Assembly: GCA_024460105.1 (NCBI GenBank)
Contig: JANFXS010000003.1
Location: 1 to 64,000, forward strand
Reading direction: 5' to 3'
Length of the DNA: 64,000 nt
Source of the DNA: Anaerotignum faecicola
GTDB lineage: Bacteria; Bacillota; Clostridia; Lachnospirales; Anaerotignaceae
Numbering within the stretch: position 1 is the first letter of the stretch; the number at the start of each line of letters is the position of its first letter. The notes under the pieces were generated by a model. It made no database searches. It was not told the DNA's origin and saw nothing but the letters and a program-made list of their open reading frames with translations. Made by a program: the position numbers and the translations under genes. Positions 46,434-55,144 of the stretch are shown in pieces.

Positions 46434-46599
46434 ACTTAGAAAATAAGAATGTACCACAAATAGATATGATAAGTAAAATAAATAATCATAAACATTTGCA
46501 GACCGAAAAAACAAACTTGATTTTCTTAACGGCTGACAGAATATAAGATATATAAAATAAATGAACCTTGTATATTTTTTATTCGCATATTAAATAAAA

Positions 46600-46640
46600 A
46601 AGCTGTTGAAAAGTTTATTAAAGCTTTTCAACAGCTTATA
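46600..46640. terminator. Bidirectional terminator
   Basis: Stem AAGCTGTTGAAAAG / CTTTTCAACAGCTT with T/A-rich flanks, between the convergent catalase and acetyltransferase genes. Confidence 0.85.
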
Positions 46641-46655
46641 AAAACACTTAAAATA

Positions 46656-47198
46656 TTACATCATTTTTTCTTTCATACTGCAATGTTCCATATCGCATCC
46701 TGTAAAACCTATCACGCCGCTTCTTTTTTCCAACAGTATGGTGTTTCTCCAATGCCTGAATTTATCAATACCAATCATTTTACGATAGCCTACGCGCCTG
46801 AAACCGCATTTTTCAAAAAGCTGTATCCCTGCTTCATTCTCGTCCAATACAGTAGCCTGCAGAGTCCATATATTGTTGTCGTCAGCAAACGACACTTCAT
46901 TTTTTACAAGAGCCTCTCCTATGCCTGTGTGCCTTTCGTCCATATCAACGTAAATACTTACTTCACATACGCCTTTATAAGCTTCGCATCCGGATATTTC
47001 GGATAAAGCAATCCATCCCACAACTTCGCCGTTTTTTTCGGCCACAAAACGCCCGACCTTTTTATGTTCCGCATCCCATTCGTCAAAAGGAGGACATAAA
47101 TATTCTAAAGTAGCCATGTTGCTTTCTATGCCTTGTTTATATATTTCGCTTACCATTTGCCAGTCGTCTTTAACCATAGGCCTGATTTTTATATCCAT
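46656..47198 (-). CDS. GNAT acetyltransferase, phosphinothricin acetyltransferase-like
   Basis: 180 residues. The order of motifs fits the Pat/Bar-like GNAT group: IRPMVKDDWQMVSEIYKQGI, GWIALSEISG, EVSIYVDMDERHTGIGEALV (acetyl-CoA site) and LFEKCGFRRVGYRKMIGIDK. Likely acetylates an amino group of a small molecule; the substrate cannot be told. Ribosome site aaggaggta. Confidence 0.88.
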   Translation of the reverse strand: MDIKIRPMVKDDWQMVSEIYKQGIESNMATLEYLCPPFDEWDAEHKKVGRFVAEKNGEVVGWIALSEISGCEAYKGVCEVSIYVDMDERHTGIGEALVKNEVSFADDNNIWTLQATVLDENEAGIQLFEKCGFRRVGYRKMIGIDKFRHWRNTILLEKRSGVIGFTGCDMEHCSMKEKMM

Positions 47199-47263
47199 AA
47201 ATATACCTCCTTATGAAACGTAAATGTATTTGTATATATTATTATAAAATATTTTATTAGTAA

Positions 47264-47740
47264 TCAATATATTTTTTCTTTGGCTGAAAATTCATCGGCC
47301 GAAATTCTGTATACATTTGTTTTATCCAATACATTTTCATTATATTCAAAACCGCTTTTACCTGTTGCCTTTTTCATAATTATATCCAAAGCATGCCTTT
47401 TGTCGGAATTGTTTTCCAATACTGTAATCGTTCCGCTGCCCATTATGCTGTTGTAAAAGCAACTGTATTTGCAGCCCTGCGTACCGTCGCCGGCAACTCC
47501 GTTATTACGTTCCATTTCAAATGCAACTACAGGTCTGCTTTTGCTTAATTCGGCTTTTGTTCCGCTGTCGGCCCCATGGAAGTATAATATAAGTTTCTCA
47601 TTTATAAACTCATATCCAAAATTTACGGGAAATATATAAGGTTTATGTCCGTCGTAAAACCCAACATGCATTATATCGTACTCTTTTAAAAAACTTTCAA
47701 TTTTAGAATTGTCAGTTACAAGACGATCTGTTCTTCGCAT
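47264..47740 (-). CDS. Pyridoxamine 5'-phosphate oxidase-like flavoprotein (NimA-like)
   Basis: 158 residues with the split-barrel FMN fold of NimA/PNPOx-like proteins: MRRTDRLVTDNSKIESFLKE, HVGFYDGHKPYIFPVNFGYE, LYFHGADSGTKAELS, and C-terminal VYRISADEFSAKEK. Some relatives reduce nitroimidazoles; most have unknown roles. It starts two bases after the upstream lipase-like gene ends, so they form one unit. Confidence 0.88.
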   Translation of the reverse strand: MRRTDRLVTDNSKIESFLKEYDIMHVGFYDGHKPYIFPVNFGYEFINEKLILYFHGADSGTKAELSKSRPVVAFEMERNNGVAGDGTQGCKYSCFYNSIMGSGTITVLENNSDKRHALDIIMKKATGKSGFEYNENVLDKTNVYRISADEFSAKEKIY

Positions 47741-47741
47741 A

Positions 47742-48944
47742 TCAATTCTCCTTTTTCTCTTTTATTATTATATATTTTTTGCCTTTTGGCAATGGTATTT
47801 TAGAAGTTATTATGTTTATTCTTTTTTTTGCCGCAGGTTTTGAAGATTTATTTGAAACCAAATTCTCTTTTGCAGACTTTATTAAAAGCTGTGCCGTTTT
47901 AATTAATATCTCTTTAGTTTCATCATCAAGCGCGCTTATATTCTTAAGGATTAATCCTGAATTTTTTATTCCGTCGGATTTAAGTTCCGTAAGTGTTTTT
48001 GCATCGGTAGAATCCAGTATTTCAAAAAGCGCATCTACAAATTTTTCTTTTTGCGCATTATCCATTTTTAAAATCCAGTCCCTTAATGTGTTGTCTGCAA
48101 ATTCGCTGCTGTCCGTAATCTTATCGCAAAGTACAAATTTGTTTCCGAGAACCTGCCAATTAAACGGGTTATGCTGAAAAAGGCCAAACTGCCTGCTCTG
48201 AACTACATTAAATTCCCGGTGATACGAAAACATCATTCCAACGACAGACGATTGCGGCACATATGAATATATCTTTTTATATATATCTTTATAGCTTTTT
48301 TTTGAAAGGAATTCCTGACTAAATCCTGGACCGTCATTGTTATATATGCATATAATTCTTTTGCGTATTTCTTCACTGCAATAGGCAGAAGAATAAATCG
48401 CAAGGTTTCCGCCTTTTGAATGGCCCGCTACCCTCAGGCTCCCTTCAAGGCATTCCGCCGCTTTTGTAAGATATTCAACGGCTGCCGACTGCGACGGCAC
48501 ATGATCCAAAAAGCTCATATTGAAATCTTCTTTCCAGCCGACCAACGTGTCGTCGGTGCCTCTGAAAATTACTATATTGCTGCCGTCATTAAGCATAGAT
48601 GTAACAGCCGAAAACTGTTTCTCCTCTTCCTTGTCAATTAAATTTACATATCCGCAAAGCTTTATATCAGAAAACCTTTTGCTTTTTCCCATTTCATTAA
48701 ACATAGACAAAATTTCGTCCGATATTAAAAGTCCCGTTTCCAACCGTTTTTTTTGATAAGATAAATCAAGAAAAATATTGAGCGCTTCTTTAAGCTTTAT
48801 TTTTTTTGAAAAACTTTCCGGTACGATATCCTCCAAGTTTAAATATGAAAACTGGCTTAAAATAAGCGCGTCAATAGAATTAAACTCATCCTTGTCAAAC
48901 TCCAAATCTCCGCGCCATTTAATATAATCAAGTATATTTCCCAT
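47742..48944 (-). CDS. Lipase-like alpha/beta hydrolase (DUF2974/Mbeg1-like)
   Basis: 400 residues. The nucleophile elbow VAGHSKGGNLAIYSS (G-x-S-x-G) and the preceding NIVIFRGTDDTLVGWKEDF are typical of the Mbeg1-like/DUF2974 group of cytosolic lipase-like proteins in Firmicutes. The C-terminal 80 residues are basic and add no known domain. Function is unknown. First gene of a two-gene unit with the NimA-like gene. Confidence 0.85.
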   Translation of the reverse strand: MGNILDYIKWRGDLEFDKDEFNSIDALILSQFSYLNLEDIVPESFSKKIKLKEALNIFLDLSYQKKRLETGLLISDEILSMFNEMGKSKRFSDIKLCGYVNLIDKEEEKQFSAVTSMLNDGSNIVIFRGTDDTLVGWKEDFNMSFLDHVPSQSAAVEYLTKAAECLEGSLRVAGHSKGGNLAIYSSAYCSEEIRKRIICIYNNDGPGFSQEFLSKKSYKDIYKKIYSYVPQSSVVGMMFSYHREFNVVQSRQFGLFQHNPFNWQVLGNKFVLCDKITDSSEFADNTLRDWILKMDNAQKEKFVDALFEILDSTDAKTLTELKSDGIKNSGLILKNISALDDETKEILIKTAQLLIKSAKENLVSNKSSKPAAKKRINIITSKIPLPKGKKYIIIKEKKEN

Positions 48945-49053
48945 TTTATCAGCCGCCTTACTTATATATTATAAGTTTTTACACGTTTTGTCTTATACAA
49001 AAACCGCAATCCATATAAAAATGTTGAACTGCGGTTTTAAATCTTTCTAATAT

Positions 49054-49881
49054 TTATTTTAATTCGAGTGAAATTCGTTCAGTTTCTATCGGTACATTAA
49101 GGGTCTTGTTAATTTCAAAGCCTTCATCTTTAATCACTACAGACGGGCTTGCTATTTTTTTCCCGTCCTCGTCATAACAAACTAAATATAATCTGATATT
49201 TTTGTCTCCCGCATAATTTTCACCGTTGGCCCCGATATTATAATTAATATCTCCTGAAAGGAAAACATTAATTTTAAGATATTTATCATTAACGGCTTTT
49301 ATATCCGATATTTTAAATGTATCTACTCTGCATGATACTTTAGGGGTTCCTGACGGATAGTTTACAAACATTGTGCCCGGCATTGACGAATACATTATTG
49401 TATATGATTTTTCCTCTCCCTCTTCCCCTAACGGTTCGCTTTGATTATCTGTATCATCTGCGCTTTCCGTATCGTTTTTTTCAAATAAATATACGGAAGC
49501 GCTGCCAAAACTTATATTGCATCCCAAACTTTCGGCAACTGCATCCGCCGTTATATATATACTGTCGTTTATAAGCAGCAAAGGATTTTCCATAACGAGA
49601 TTGATGCCATTGATTTCCATTATTCTGCTGTTTAGTTTCGTTTTTATTACAGTGTCCTCTTTTAATATTGATACTGCTCCCGAAGAACTATCCCATTCTA
49701 TTTCTGCCCCTAGGCCTTCATACGCTTTTCTGAGAGGAATCATTGTTTTGCCGCCGATGTCTATACATTCGGTTTCAACTGATAATCCAACAGTTTCGCT
49801 GACTTCGCTTGCAGCGAATGCCGTGCCGTTTAAAGTTATTGTGCAGGCAATTAACGCCATATATCTAAAAAACTTTTTCAT
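49054..49881 (-). CDS. Secreted protein with copper-amine-oxidase N-terminal (stalk) domain
   Basis: 275 residues from ATG 49881 (after ggaggtag). Signal peptide FRYMALIACTITLNGTAFAA, then one CuAO_N1/stalk domain (TMIPLRKAYEGLGAEIEWDS ... AVAESLGCNISF), an acidic linker and an unknown C-terminal domain. Stalk domains occur on many secreted Clostridial proteins and probably act in surface attachment or assembly rather than catalysis. Confidence 0.85.
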   Translation of the reverse strand: MKKFFRYMALIACTITLNGTAFAASEVSETVGLSVETECIDIGGKTMIPLRKAYEGLGAEIEWDSSSGAVSILKEDTVIKTKLNSRIMEINGINLVMENPLLLINDSIYITADAVAESLGCNISFGSASVYLFEKNDTESADDTDNQSEPLGEEGEEKSYTIMYSSMPGTMFVNYPSGTPKVSCRVDTFKISDIKAVNDKYLKINVFLSGDINYNIGANGENYAGDKNIRLYLVCYDEDGKKIASPSVVIKDEGFEINKTLNVPIETERISLELK

Positions 49882-50030
49882 TAAAACTACCTCCATAGAC
49901 CGTTTTTATCAGAATAACACAATATGCTTTAAATTAAAAGTGTTAATTATAGAACTATTAAACAATTAAGTCACATAAATACTGTTAATAAATATATTTT
50001 GACTAATTGTCGTTTTTTAAACATAGGACT

Positions 50031-50667
50031 TTAAATGAGTCTATTTGATAATTCGCGGTTATTGATATAGTTTTCAAGATTTTTAAACACCATATTAAAC
50101 ATGCGTCCTTCATTTTCTTCAGAACCAAAGCTGTTATGAGGAGAATAATAGAAATTTTCCAATTCCCAAAGTACGCTGCTTTTATCCAAAGGCTCCCGCT
50201 CAAAAACATCTATTGCCGCCCCCATAAGCTTCCCGCTTTTAAGGGCAGTGATAAGCGCCGCTTCTTCAACTATGGCTCCTCTGCCGACGTTTACTAATAT
50301 AGAATTTTGTTTCATCAGTTCAAACATACTGTCATTAAATAAATGGTATGTAATATTGTCCAAAGGCGCTGCAATAATTACAATATCAAATCGTTGTATT
50401 TCACTTTTAATATTTTTGATATTATATATATTATCAAAATAACGGGCGCTTTTTTCACTTCGGTTAAAACCGCTTATTACAACATTAAAAGAACTTAGCC
50501 TTTTTGCAATTTCAACACCTATGCCTCCTGTACCTATAACAGCGGCTTTTTTCCCCGAAAGTTCAAAAAGGTCAAATTGTTTTTTCCAGTGTCTTTCCGT
50601 TTTTTGTTTTTCATAAATGCGCATACGTTTACCTATTTCAAGTATTCGCATTATAACAAATTCCGAT
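50031..50667 (-). pseudogene. D-2-hydroxyacid dehydrogenase, C-terminal part (cut by the mobile element)
   Basis: Reads from the right junction leftwards: SEFVIMRILEIGKRMRIYEK, the NAD motif GTGGIGVEIAKRL, the catalytic Arg in VNVGRGAIVEE, Glu in VFEREPLD and His in YYSPHNSFGSEE. The first ~105 residues of the family are missing and lie at 61220-61530, on the far side of the element. At the 12-bp repeat (50656-50667) the two parts join in frame to about 311 residues. The frame runs from new upstream codons in the element, so a truncated product might still be made. Confidence 0.9.
50656..50667 (+). repeat. Attachment repeat at the left end of the element
   Basis: acaaattccgat, identical to 61220-61231. 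Each copy lies at the break of the dehydrogenase gene (reads as atcggaatttgt in the gene direction, codons for SEF). Confidence 0.88.
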
Positions 50668-50689
50668 TGAGATTTCACCTGTTTTAGGG

Positions 50690-50724
50690 AATTTAATAAC
50701 TGTTATATTTTGTTATTAAATTCT
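50690..50724. repeat. Inverted repeat near the left end of the element
   Basis: GAATTTAATAAC / GTTATTAAATTC with a 10-base loop. Could be a terminator-like hairpin or part of the recombination region. Confidence 0.5.
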
Positions 50725-50953
50725 CTGCAAACCCTTGAAAACACTGGATTTATCGCAGGTGAGCTTTCCCTTATTGTTTCCCTTGTGTTATATCGTCCCG
50801 TCAGCGTTTACGAACTCTGATAAGGGCAAATACAAGGGCAAGAAAAATCTATAAAACAGTATAACACAAAATAAAAGTGACATGGTGAACTGATTGAAAT
50901 GCTTCTGATTTTTGTAACAAATGACTGATTGAATGATAAGGAGATTCTATACG

Positions 50954-51193
50954 ATGAGAACAATATTTGCAGAATACAATCCACACAGAAACAGCATTGA
51001 TATTTATACTTCTGCTGGTTATATGCTCCGCATTGACTGTTGGGAAGCCGAAAAGGATTTAAAAACCACACCCGGATCAGACTGTGCATTGAACGCACTT
51101 GCCATTGATAAACCGCTTGAATATGCAAAATTATATCTTGATGAAACAATGCAGATATGGGTAGATGCAGAAGATTCATTAGAACTATGGTGA
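50954..51193 (+). CDS. Small protein, DUF6061-like
   Basis: 79 residues starting MRTIFAEYNPHRNSIDIYTS, with ribosome site aaggagatt. I recall similar small proteins from Clostridial mobile elements annotated as DUF6061; function unknown. It is the only gene of the element's left end that is intact and read rightwards. Confidence 0.6.
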   Translation: MRTIFAEYNPHRNSIDIYTSAGYMLRIDCWEAEKDLKTTPGSDCALNALAIDKPLEYAKLYLDETMQIWVDAEDSLELW

Positions 51194-51299
51194 TTTTTTC
51201 AACAGCACTAAGGTTACTTTTTCCCAATCTCATTTATTGAGAATCGTCTTTTTACCGTGCATATATATTCAATATCTTTTTATCTATTATAATGAAATC

Positions 51300-51322
51300 A
51301 AGGGCTGGTCTAATGCCAGCCC
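51300..51322. terminator. Possible terminator hairpin
   Basis: AGGGCTGG / CCAGCCCT with a short loop, about 110 bases after the DUF6061-like gene. The T run is weak. Confidence 0.5.
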
Positions 51323-51416
51323 TACAAAAATGAAAATTCACATAGAAAATAAATTTACAATTTTTCCGATATAAACCTGTTATCAACAAATACAAACATA
51401 ATTTATATTATCGTAT

Positions 51417-51800
51417 CTATTGATATGATATGTATTTCAAAGAGTTACCAGAAGTTTTTGAAAACTTTTCCCTTGTGATATTATCTAAAGCTCCTAATTT
51501 TATACTTTTCCCATGATGGAGCAGCTTATTTGACCGTATCTTTAATAGCTGTATTTTTGTAATTAGATGTAACACCACCGGATTTTCATCCGTTGAATCA
51601 TCCGCATATTTAAGACAATAAGAAAGACCGGTGCCATTACCTCCTGTCCACAACATATTATCTGTTGTGAATATCTGATATACCTTCGGTGTTTCTGCCG
51701 TATAAAATGTCTTTTCCCCAGATGCAGGCGTTTTCATATTATTGCCTTTTTGTTGGCGGTACATTGAAGATACCGTATTTAGACCAGAACCAATGTGCAT
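51417..51800 (-). pseudogene. Chimeric fragment (DUF6033-like start)
   Basis: 127 codons. The first half (MHIGSGLNTVSSMYRQQKGN ... GTGLSYCLKYADDSTDENP) resembles the start of DUF6033-type element proteins, which normally continue much further. The second half differs; in another frame it reads NTAIKDTVK and APSWEKYKI, as if from a different gene. I read this as a deletion or fusion scar. Confidence 0.45.
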
Positions 51801-51891
51801 ACTTCTGTTCCTCCAATCATTTTATCTGAATTGTAAATGTACTGCTTCTGATTTTGCTCCAATATGGTTATTAGGGGCACAAATTAAAATC

Positions 51892-51940
51892 AAAAAAGAG
51901 CCGATAACAGCAGTATTTCAAACTGCATATTATCGGCTCT
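51892..51940 (-). terminator. Terminator of the KTR/methyltransferase unit
   Basis: Long stem AGAGCCGATAA... / ...TTATCGGCTCT (51897-51940) followed on the minus strand by TTTTTT. Confidence 0.9.
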
Positions 51941-51970
51941 GCGTCTGTGCGTCTGGCTCTTTTAATTAAA

Positions 51971-52960
51971 TTATTTCTGTTGTTTTTTGGCTTTATTATA
52001 TGTATTAGCTAACTGTCCACAAGCTGCTTTAATCTCTCTACCATGAGAAACTCTCATGGTAACTTCAAGTCCTGTTTGCTCTAATTGATGTTTGAACGCA
52101 ACCATTTCTTGTTTTTGTGGTGCTCTAATTTTTGAATTACTCGTCGGGTTGTATTGCAGCACGTTAATCATAACATTTTTGCCCTTAAACCATTTTGCAA
52201 GTTGCCTTATATCTGAGGAACGGTCATTTATACCTGGTAAAAGCAAATACGCAAATACCACTTTTCGATTATGCCTTTGAGAATAGGACAATGCTTGCTT
52301 AACAACATCTTCAATAGCGTACATGTGCATATGAGGAATGATACAGTTTCTCGCAGCCTGTGTTGCTGCATGTAAAGATATTGTCAACTGAATTTTTAGA
52401 TGTTCTTCGCGCAATTTTTTTAATTGATTAACTGGACCAACTGTTGATACGGTAATGCCGTCGGTTGGAAAGTTAAGTCCATTTCTATCTCGAAGAATAT
52501 GGATTGCTGCAATCAAGTTGTCGTAATTGAATAAAGGTTCTCCCATTCCCATAAAAACGATACGATTTACTTTTTGACGTATCAATACAACCTGCTGCAC
52601 AATTTCAGACGGTGTTAGATTACGAACAAAACCATTGCGTCCGGACTCACAAAAAATACAGCCAACAGAACAACCAACTTGCGTACTTACGCAAACAGTC
52701 CCACCATCTCGCCGTTTAATAAAAACCGTTTCAATATACCTGTTATCTTTCAATTCATAAACATACTTTTCAGTATCGCTACTTTTATAGACTTTTTTTG
52801 TTGATATTGATAGATTTTCTTTGTGAAATGGCTGTTTATACAATTCCGTATATAAGGCTCTTGCTTTATCCTCTCCAATTACTTCCGACATTTCTTTGTA
52901 AGTAAATCCGTATGGGTCATTCAATATTTCCGTAGGTGTACTTTTAGGTAAGTGTTTCAT
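51971..52960 (-). CDS. RlmN/Cfr-family 23S rRNA adenine methyltransferase (radical SAM)
   Basis: 329 residues. The radical-SAM cysteines C97, C101 and C104 lie in VGCSVGCIFCESG; C90 (TVCVSTQ) and C314 (AACGQLAN) match the two catalytic cysteines of RlmN/Cfr; GMGEPLFN and SLHAATQAAR are also conserved. RlmN methylates C2 and Cfr C8 of A2503 in 23S rRNA; Cfr gives resistance to several drugs. The residues CESGRNGFVRNL match neither standard pattern (CSTAQQG, CATG..G) that I recall. As cargo of a mobile element behind an inducible leader, a resistance role is likely but not proven. Ribosome site aaggaagg; 23 bases after the KTR gene. Confidence 0.87.
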   Translation of the reverse strand: MKHLPKSTPTEILNDPYGFTYKEMSEVIGEDKARALYTELYKQPFHKENLSISTKKVYKSSDTEKYVYELKDNRYIETVFIKRRDGGTVCVSTQVGCSVGCIFCESGRNGFVRNLTPSEIVQQVVLIRQKVNRIVFMGMGEPLFNYDNLIAAIHILRDRNGLNFPTDGITVSTVGPVNQLKKLREEHLKIQLTISLHAATQAARNCIIPHMHMYAIEDVVKQALSYSQRHNRKVVFAYLLLPGINDRSSDIRQLAKWFKGKNVMINVLQYNPTSNSKIRAPQKQEMVAFKHQLEQTGLEVTMRVSHGREIKAACGQLANTYNKAKKQQK

Positions 52961-52983
52961 TTAAATATCCTTCCTTTTCAAAA

Positions 52984-53163
52984 TTAAAAAGTTTGTTTTT
53001 CAGAGTTTTTGATTATGATTTCTAGTTTTTCAACATCAACGATATGCGTTAATTTACATTTAGGGCAGAAAAGAGGAAAATTTCTTAATACCGTATTATA
53101 AAATACTTGAACCCTCGTCTTTCCGTTACAAATTGGACATTTTATCCAATATTTTTCAAGCAT
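52984..53163 (-). CDS. Cysteine-rich KTR-domain protein
   Basis: 59 residues with two CxxC pairs (C9/C12 in IKCPICNGKTR, C33/C36 in FCPKCK), the Cys_rich_KTR family seen in Tn916-like elements, often beside resistance genes. Probably a small zinc ribbon; function unknown. ATG 53163 follows aaggagaaa; longer starts lie in the attenuator and are unlikely. It is the first gene after the attenuator, upstream of the methyltransferase gene. Confidence 0.88.
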   Translation of the reverse strand: MLEKYWIKCPICNGKTRVQVFYNTVLRNFPLFCPKCKLTHIVDVEKLEIIIKNSEKQTF

Positions 53164-53182
53164 AATATTTCTCCTTTTGCGC

Positions 53183-53371
53183 AAAAAAATGCAGGTCAAT
53201 TCTCAACATGAGCATTGACCTGCATTTATACATATAATACTACAACAAAATTAAGGCATAGTTTTTATACTATGTCTATACGTCGTTAGTTTTGTTGTAT
53301 AGCATACGCAAAATAAGCATGACAAAAAAGCCCATATTGAAAATGGGAAAAATCTTTTTTGATTTCAATGC
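53183..53371 (-). promoter_or_regulatory. Transcription attenuator with tandem terminators
   Basis: On the minus strand, between the leader peptide and the KTR gene: terminator 1 CCCAT/ATGGG with TTTTTT (53324-53346) and terminator 2 ATGCAGGTCAAT / ATTGACCTGCAT with T7 (53183-53225). The arm around 53369-53392, which contains the leader-peptide codons, can pair with 53299-53320 (ATAGCATACG / related complement). A ribosome stalled on the leader would block that pairing and could change terminator folding. ACAACAAAA/TTTTGTTGT near 53250-53300 forms another alternative stem. Confidence 0.75.
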
Positions 53372-53398
53372 TTATCGAATACGCATGCTATGTAACAT
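53372..53398 (-). CDS. Leader peptide MLHSMRIR
   Basis: Eight codons and TAA, preceded by a run of G (ribosome site) eight bases before the ATG; an in-frame ATG two codons earlier is too close to it. The sequence resembles ErmDL (MTHSMRLR...) and MefA-type leaders (MTASMRL...), whose Arg/Lys-x-Arg/Lys motif causes ribosome arrest with macrolides (established knowledge). Here the arrest motif would be R-I-R right before the stop. Confidence 0.75.
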   Translation of the reverse strand: MLHSMRIR

Positions 53399-53423
53399 AA
53401 ACATTCCCCCCCTTTTATATAAT

Positions 53424-53451
53424 ATTATATACAAAAGCAGCTTGTTGTCAA
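53424..53451 (-). promoter_or_regulatory. Consensus promoter of the leader/KTR/methyltransferase unit
   Basis: Minus strand: TTGACA (53446-53451), 16 bases, TATAAT (53424-53429). Both boxes are perfect consensus. Confidence 0.85.
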
Positions 53452-53547
53452 CATATATATATATGAATTATTTTGGCTAACTGATAGAACTACGTAGACA
53501 TATCCAAGAAGAAAGGGGAACAGTAAAATGTAATAGGGTGAATAACT

Positions 53548-53901
53548 ATGGCAAAAAGACCAGTACCACGATACGACTTTAAGGCTTTTGGGGCAGCGAT
53601 AAAGGCAGCGCGTGAGGGATGCAAGGAGAGCCGCAAGAAAGTAGGCGACGAAATGTTTATCTCGCCGCGCTACCTTGCGAACATTGAGAACAAGGGGCAG
53701 CACCCAAGTTTACAGATATTCTTTGAGCTGATACAGCGTTACCATATATCCGTAGACCAATTCCTTTTAGAAACGCCGCCGGAGAAGAACACGCAGCGGC
53801 GGCAGCTTGACGCGCTTCTTGACGGTATGAGCGATACAGGCATACGGATTGTAACCGCAACGGCAAAGGAGATTTCCGAAGTCGAAAAAGAGGGCGAATA
53901 G
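53548..53901 (+). CDS. HTH (XRE) regulator of conjugative-element type
   Basis: 117 residues, begins MAKRPVPRYDFKAFGAAIKA, with a helix-turn-helix (ESRKKVGDEMFISPRYLANI). Such proteins precede mobC genes in Tn1549-like elements. It is clearly more GC-rich than the surrounding DNA, as is mobC, which suggests that 53520-54826 came from another element. The promoter is not obvious. Confidence 0.8.
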   Translation: MAKRPVPRYDFKAFGAAIKAAREGCKESRKKVGDEMFISPRYLANIENKGQHPSLQIFFELIQRYHISVDQFLLETPPEKNTQRRQLDALLDGMSDTGIRIVTATAKEISEVEKEGE

Positions 53902-54168
53902 GAATGTCCGACTTAAAACTGAACAGGATTTAGAAAGCGTTGTAATCTTTTTTGAGGTTGCAGCGTTTTTCTTTTGCGTAAGTTTGGCAAAATCGCTTTT
54001 TCTCCGTAGTAGGTGATAAGAGCCTAAAGGATAAAAACATTCGTAGCAAGCATAGGAAGCGGGTACCACTTCCGTATTTTCGCCCTCCCGCGCTGCGGCG
54101 CGTCGGTTGAAAATTGCTTGTTGGGAAGTGTCCCAAACCCTCGGAACGGAAAGGAAAGGAGCGAACAC

Positions 54169-54507
54169 ATGGACGGACGCAAAAGGACAGTGCAAATCAA
54201 ATTCAGAGTGACGGAAGCGGAACGGGATTTAATACTGGAAAAAATGAAGCTCGTACCCACCCGGAACATGGCGGCGTATCTGCGGAAGATTGCCATTGAC
54301 GGGTATATCATTCAGATAGACCACGCCGATATAAAGGCTATGACCGCAGAGATACAGAAAATCGGTGTCAACGTCAACCAGATAGCACGCCGCGTAAACG
54401 CGACGGGGAACGCATACCAAGAGGACATAGAGGAAATAAAGGGGGTGCTTGCGGAGATATGGCGGTTACAAAGATTAAAGCTTCAAATCCACAAGGCTTG
54501 GCTTTAA
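54169..54507 (+). CDS. MobC-like relaxosome protein, fused at its end
   Basis: 112 residues from ATG 54169 (after aaaggaaaggag). The body (QIKFRVTEAERDLILEKMKL ... IGVNVNQIARRVNATG) is a MobC-type DNA-binding accessory of relaxases. The last ten residues (LKLQIHKAWL) depart from the family because the DNA switches at about 54475-54485 to a serine-recombinase gene piece. A relaxase start (ATGGCGGTTACAAAGATTAA at 54459) is visible but cut at once. Its natural relaxase is therefore lost; the MOBQ relaxase of this element belongs to another type. Confidence 0.8.
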   Translation: MDGRKRTVQIKFRVTEAERDLILEKMKLVPTRNMAAYLRKIAIDGYIIQIDHADIKAMTAEIQKIGVNVNQIARRVNATGNAYQEDIEEIKGVLAEIWRLQRLKLQIHKAWL

Positions 54508-54826
54508 GAGCAAAAAACGCATCCCCACCGCAAAGGACAGGCGGGCGTATATCGAAAATGCCCATGCCCCCATCATTGACAGGGATATATGGGAAAAGGT
54601 ACAGATAATACGGGAAAACAAACGCAGACCGAACAAAAGCGGGATTACGAGCATGTTTTCTGGACTGCTCTATTGTGCCGACTGCGGGGCAAAGTTAAGC
54701 CTTGCCACTGCCAACGGATACGCCCATTTCCGCTGTTCGCAGTACAAACGGACGAGCCGCACGCAGAACTGCACGCAGCATTATATCCGAGAGGACGCAT
54801 TAAACCAGTTGGATATTTTTCTTTAA
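54479..54826 (+). pseudogene. Large serine recombinase, internal fragment
   Basis: In frame from 54479 the DNA encodes FKSKKRIPTAKDRRAYIENA, PIIDRDIWEKVQIIREN and a zinc-ribbon segment LLYCADCGAKLSLATANGYA ... QNC, the recombinase and Zn-ribbon domains of large serine integrases (TndX/TnpX type). The catalytic N-terminus and the coiled-coil C-terminus are absent. It starts inside the end of mobC and ends where the response-regulator fragment begins. Confidence 0.82.
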
Positions 54827-55052
54827 TCCTCATAGCTGTTTTCAGCCCATCCATCCCCTGCATATTGATGTCCAGAAATAATATCTGACACGCTTCCAAA
54901 GCTGATTGTTCTTCGCATAACTGTTCTCCAGAATCATATTCTGTAATAGCAAACTCATAATTCTTTTTTTCACCATAGTCTGACAGCAAATCTGATAGAT
55001 TTTTTCTGTCATCTATCCTGTCATCACAAATAATAATGTTCATATTTTTCAT
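54827..55052 (-). pseudogene. Response regulator receiver domain, truncated
   Basis: Reads MKNMNIIICDDRIDDRKNLS with the phospho-acceptor region LFLDINMQGMDGLKTAMRIK, like the receiver domain of LytTR-type regulators. The frame enters the recombinase fragment at about 54826, so its output domain is gone. Upstream (55145-55181) are two tandem repeats that look like LytTR sites, suggesting an old quorum-sensing-like unit. Confidence 0.75.
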
Positions 55053-55144
55053 TCCTGTCTTTGATTTCTCTCATACCTGTAAACCATACAAGTCTCACCT
55101 AGCACTCTTTATTATATCAAACAAATCTTCCGCTCGATCATTCT

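Noticed and set aside
51971-52960. Calling the gene cfr outright
   Set aside because: The catalytic cysteines are shared by RlmN and Cfr, and the residues around the radical-SAM motif fit neither standard pattern exactly. Only a phylogeny or rRNA analysis can decide.
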